The position numbers and the translations under genes were made by a program. A stretch of DNA of 64,000 nucleotides from Streptomyces albofaciens JCM 4342 (lineage in GTDB: Bacteria; Actinomycetota; Actinomycetes; Streptomycetales; Streptomycetaceae): NCBI RefSeq assembly GCF_008634025.1, contig NZ_PDCM01000002.1, positions 620,001-684,000 of the forward strand, written 5' to 3'. Each line of letters opens with the position of its first letter. Position 1 is the first letter of the stretch. Shown here piece by piece: positions 62,430 to 64,000 of this stretch. The notes under the pieces are model-generated. The model did no database searches. It saw only the letters and a program-made list of their open reading frames with translations, and was not told the origin of the DNA.

Positions 62430-63517
62430 TGTTGGTTGCGCAAGAGACCGGGGCCCCCGTGGGCGGCACCGAGCCCCCTTCGACCCGGCCGCCCGGCCCC
62501 CGCCGGCGCATCCTGACCGCCGCCGTCGCCCTGACCGCGCTGCTGGCCGTCCTGATGGTGCTGTCCCTGCTCATCGGCACCGGCTCCAGCCCCGTCGCGC
62601 GCGCCTGGGACTTCCTCATGGGTGACCCGTCCGCCCGCGCCGACGCCCAACTCCGGCTCGCCGTGCTCGACGTACGGCTGCCGCGCACCCTCGCCGCCGT
62701 CCTCGTCGGCGTATCCCTCGGCGCAGCAGGCTGCCTCCTCCAGGCCGTCACCCGCAACCCCTTGGCCGAAACCGGACTGCTCGGCGTGAACTCGGGCGCC
62801 GCGCTCGGCGTCGTCATCGGCCTCACCTACTTCGGGGTGCGGTCCTCGTACGCCCTGCTGGGCTGGGCGCTCGCCGGCGGGATGACCGCCAGCGCGGTGG
62901 TCCTGCTGCTGGCGGCCTCGGGCCGGGCCGCGGCGTCACCGCTGCGGCTGGTGCTGGCAGGCTCCGCGCTCGGCGCCACCTTCCACGGCATGACCTCCTA
63001 CGTCCTGCTCAGCACCCAGTCGACCTTCGACACCTTCCGCTACTGGACCATCGGCTCCCTGGCCGGCGTCAAGACCTCCGACACCTACCCGCTGATCCCG
63101 CTCGTCGTCACCGGCCTGCTGGTCGCCTTCGGCTCCGCCCGTCCGCTGGCCGCCCTGGCGCTCGGCGACGACGGCGCGCGGGCGCTCGGGCACCGCCCCG
63201 GCCTGATCCGCGTGGTCGTCGCCGGGGCGGTGACGTTGCTGGCCGGATCGGCGGTGGCGATCGCCGGGCCCATCGCCTTCCTCGGCCTGCTGGCCCCGCA
63301 CGCCGCCCGCGCCGTCACCGGCCCGCGGATGGCCGCGCAGCTCGCCCTCTCCGCTCTGATCGCCGCGGACGTGATGATCGCGGCCGACATCTTCGCCCGC
63401 GTCGCCATCCGCCCCTGGGATACCCCCGTGAGCGTCCTCCTCGCCTTCGTCGGCGGCCCGTTGCTGATCTGGATCGCCCGCTCCCGGCGGCTGTCCACGG
63501 CGGGAGGCACGGCATGA
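62429..63517 (+). CDS. FecCD-family permease, second importer
   Basis: 362 aa, about ten membrane helices. Motifs: LDVRLPRTLAAVLVGVSLGA, LLQAVTRNPLAETGLLGVNS, AGPIAFLGLLAPHAARAVTG. ATG at 62429 has no RBS and overlaps the end of the iron box, suggesting a leaderless mRNA. The stop overlaps the next start (ATGA). Confidence 0.94.
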   Translation: MLVAQETGAPVGGTEPPSTRPPGPRRRILTAAVALTALLAVLMVLSLLIGTGSSPVARAWDFLMGDPSARADAQLRLAVLDVRLPRTLAAVLVGVSLGAAGCLLQAVTRNPLAETGLLGVNSGAALGVVIGLTYFGVRSSYALLGWALAGGMTASAVVLLLAASGRAAASPLRLVLAGSALGATFHGMTSYVLLSTQSTFDTFRYWTIGSLAGVKTSDTYPLIPLVVTGLLVAFGSARPLAALALGDDGARALGHRPGLIRVVVAGAVTLLAGSAVAIAGPIAFLGLLAPHAARAVTGPRMAAQLALSALIAADVMIAADIFARVAIRPWDTPVSVLLAFVGGPLLIWIARSRRLSTAGGTA

Positions 63518-64000
63518 CGGACCCGATCGCGGACGGCGGGACGGCCGCCCGTACCCCCTCCCCCACTTCCTCGGCGGCTCCGGACGTCACCCCGCCCGAC
63601 AGCCTCGTCCTGCGGACCGGCGCCCTCTCCTGGCTCTTCCCCCGCCGCGGCTCACTGGTCGCCGTGGCACTGGGCGCGCTCATCCTGGTCCTCGTCGCGC
63701 TGGGCACGTTCGCCAGCTCCACCGGCATGGGCTTCACCGAAACGCTCGCCGGCCTGTTCGGTACCGGCGATCCCGCCACCGTGATACTGGTCCAGGACTT
63801 CCGGCTGCCGCGGATCGCCGTCGGCGTCCTGGTCGGCGCGGCACTGGGCATCGCCGGCTGCCTCACCCAGACGCTGGCCGGCAACCGGCTCGCCACCCCC
63901 GACATCATCGGCGTGAACGAGGGCGCCACCGCGGCCGTCGTCGCCTCCGTCGTCGGCTCGTCCACCGGCATGATCGGTGAGTGGTGGCTCGGACCGGTCG
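63514..64000 (+). CDS. FecCD-family permease, partner of the second importer (cut by window end)
   Basis: At least 162 aa present; the C-terminal half is outside the window. ATG at 63514 has GGGAGG upstream. Motifs: FRLPRIAVGVLVGAALGIAG, LTQTLAGNRLATPDIIGVNE. It pairs with the preceding permease. The ATPase of the importer is expected further right. Confidence 0.93.
   Translation, partial: MTDPIADGGTAARTPSPTSSAAPDVTPPDSLVLRTGALSWLFPRRGSLVAVALGALILVLVALGTFASSTGMGFTETLAGLFGTGDPATVILVQDFRLPRIAVGVLVGAALGIAGCLTQTLAGNRLATPDIIGVNEGATAAVVASVVGSSTGMIGEWWLGPV

Overview
High-GC actinomycete DNA, almost certainly Streptomyces. The signs are strong third-position GC bias, GTG/TTG starts with GTGA/ATGA overlaps, rare TTA codons confined to regulators, LAL and PAS-LuxR regulators, DmdR/IdeR-type iron boxes, and an ECF41 sigma factor beside its AhpD-like partner. 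All calls come from reading the sequence; no database search was run.

(1) 1-23.3 kb is one edge of a nystatin/amphotericin-type polyene macrolide cluster, all on the minus strand. It holds a large type I PKS that runs off the left edge (two complete modules and the start of a third), a PAS-LuxR activator (NysRIV/PimM type), three LAL regulators in tandem (NysRI-RIII type), a type II thioesterase, and GDP-mannose 4,6-dehydratase for mycosamine. Three of the four regulators contain one TTA codon each. PimM-type operators lie upstream of the PKS (14/16 match) and upstream of the dehydratase (16/16 match).

(2) 23.3-36.1 kb is not obviously part of either biosynthetic locus. It carries a small membrane protein coupled to a sigma factor with a built-in anti-sigma-like tail, a Gln/Ala-rich small protein, a secreted GH18 chitinase with chitinase-type direct repeats in its promoter, a hydrolase remnant, a divergent AhpD-like/ECF41 pair with recognisable ECF41 promoters, a frameshifted membrane metalloprotease, and a cytochrome P450.

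(3) 36.1-64 kb is an iron-regulated catecholate siderophore locus resembling the salmochelin (iro) system. It has an IroB-like glycosyltransferase, an IroC-like fused ABC exporter, two Fes/IroD-like esterases, two FecB-type lipoproteins, four FecCD permeases (the last cut by the window end), an EntF-like NRPS (C-A-T-TE, serine code), and a separate aryl carrier protein. A complete dTDP-L-rhamnose-type set (rmlA, rmlB, rmlD, rmlC) sits between the exporter and the importer genes. Four iron boxes control the blocks. This suggests an enterobactin-like trilactone decorated with a deoxyhexose, possibly C-rhamnosylated, rather than plain C-glucosylated salmochelin; this is the best candidate for a new system here. 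Dihydroxybenzoate synthesis genes and the importer ATPase are not in the window. A decayed MFS/ArsR pair sits inside the locus.
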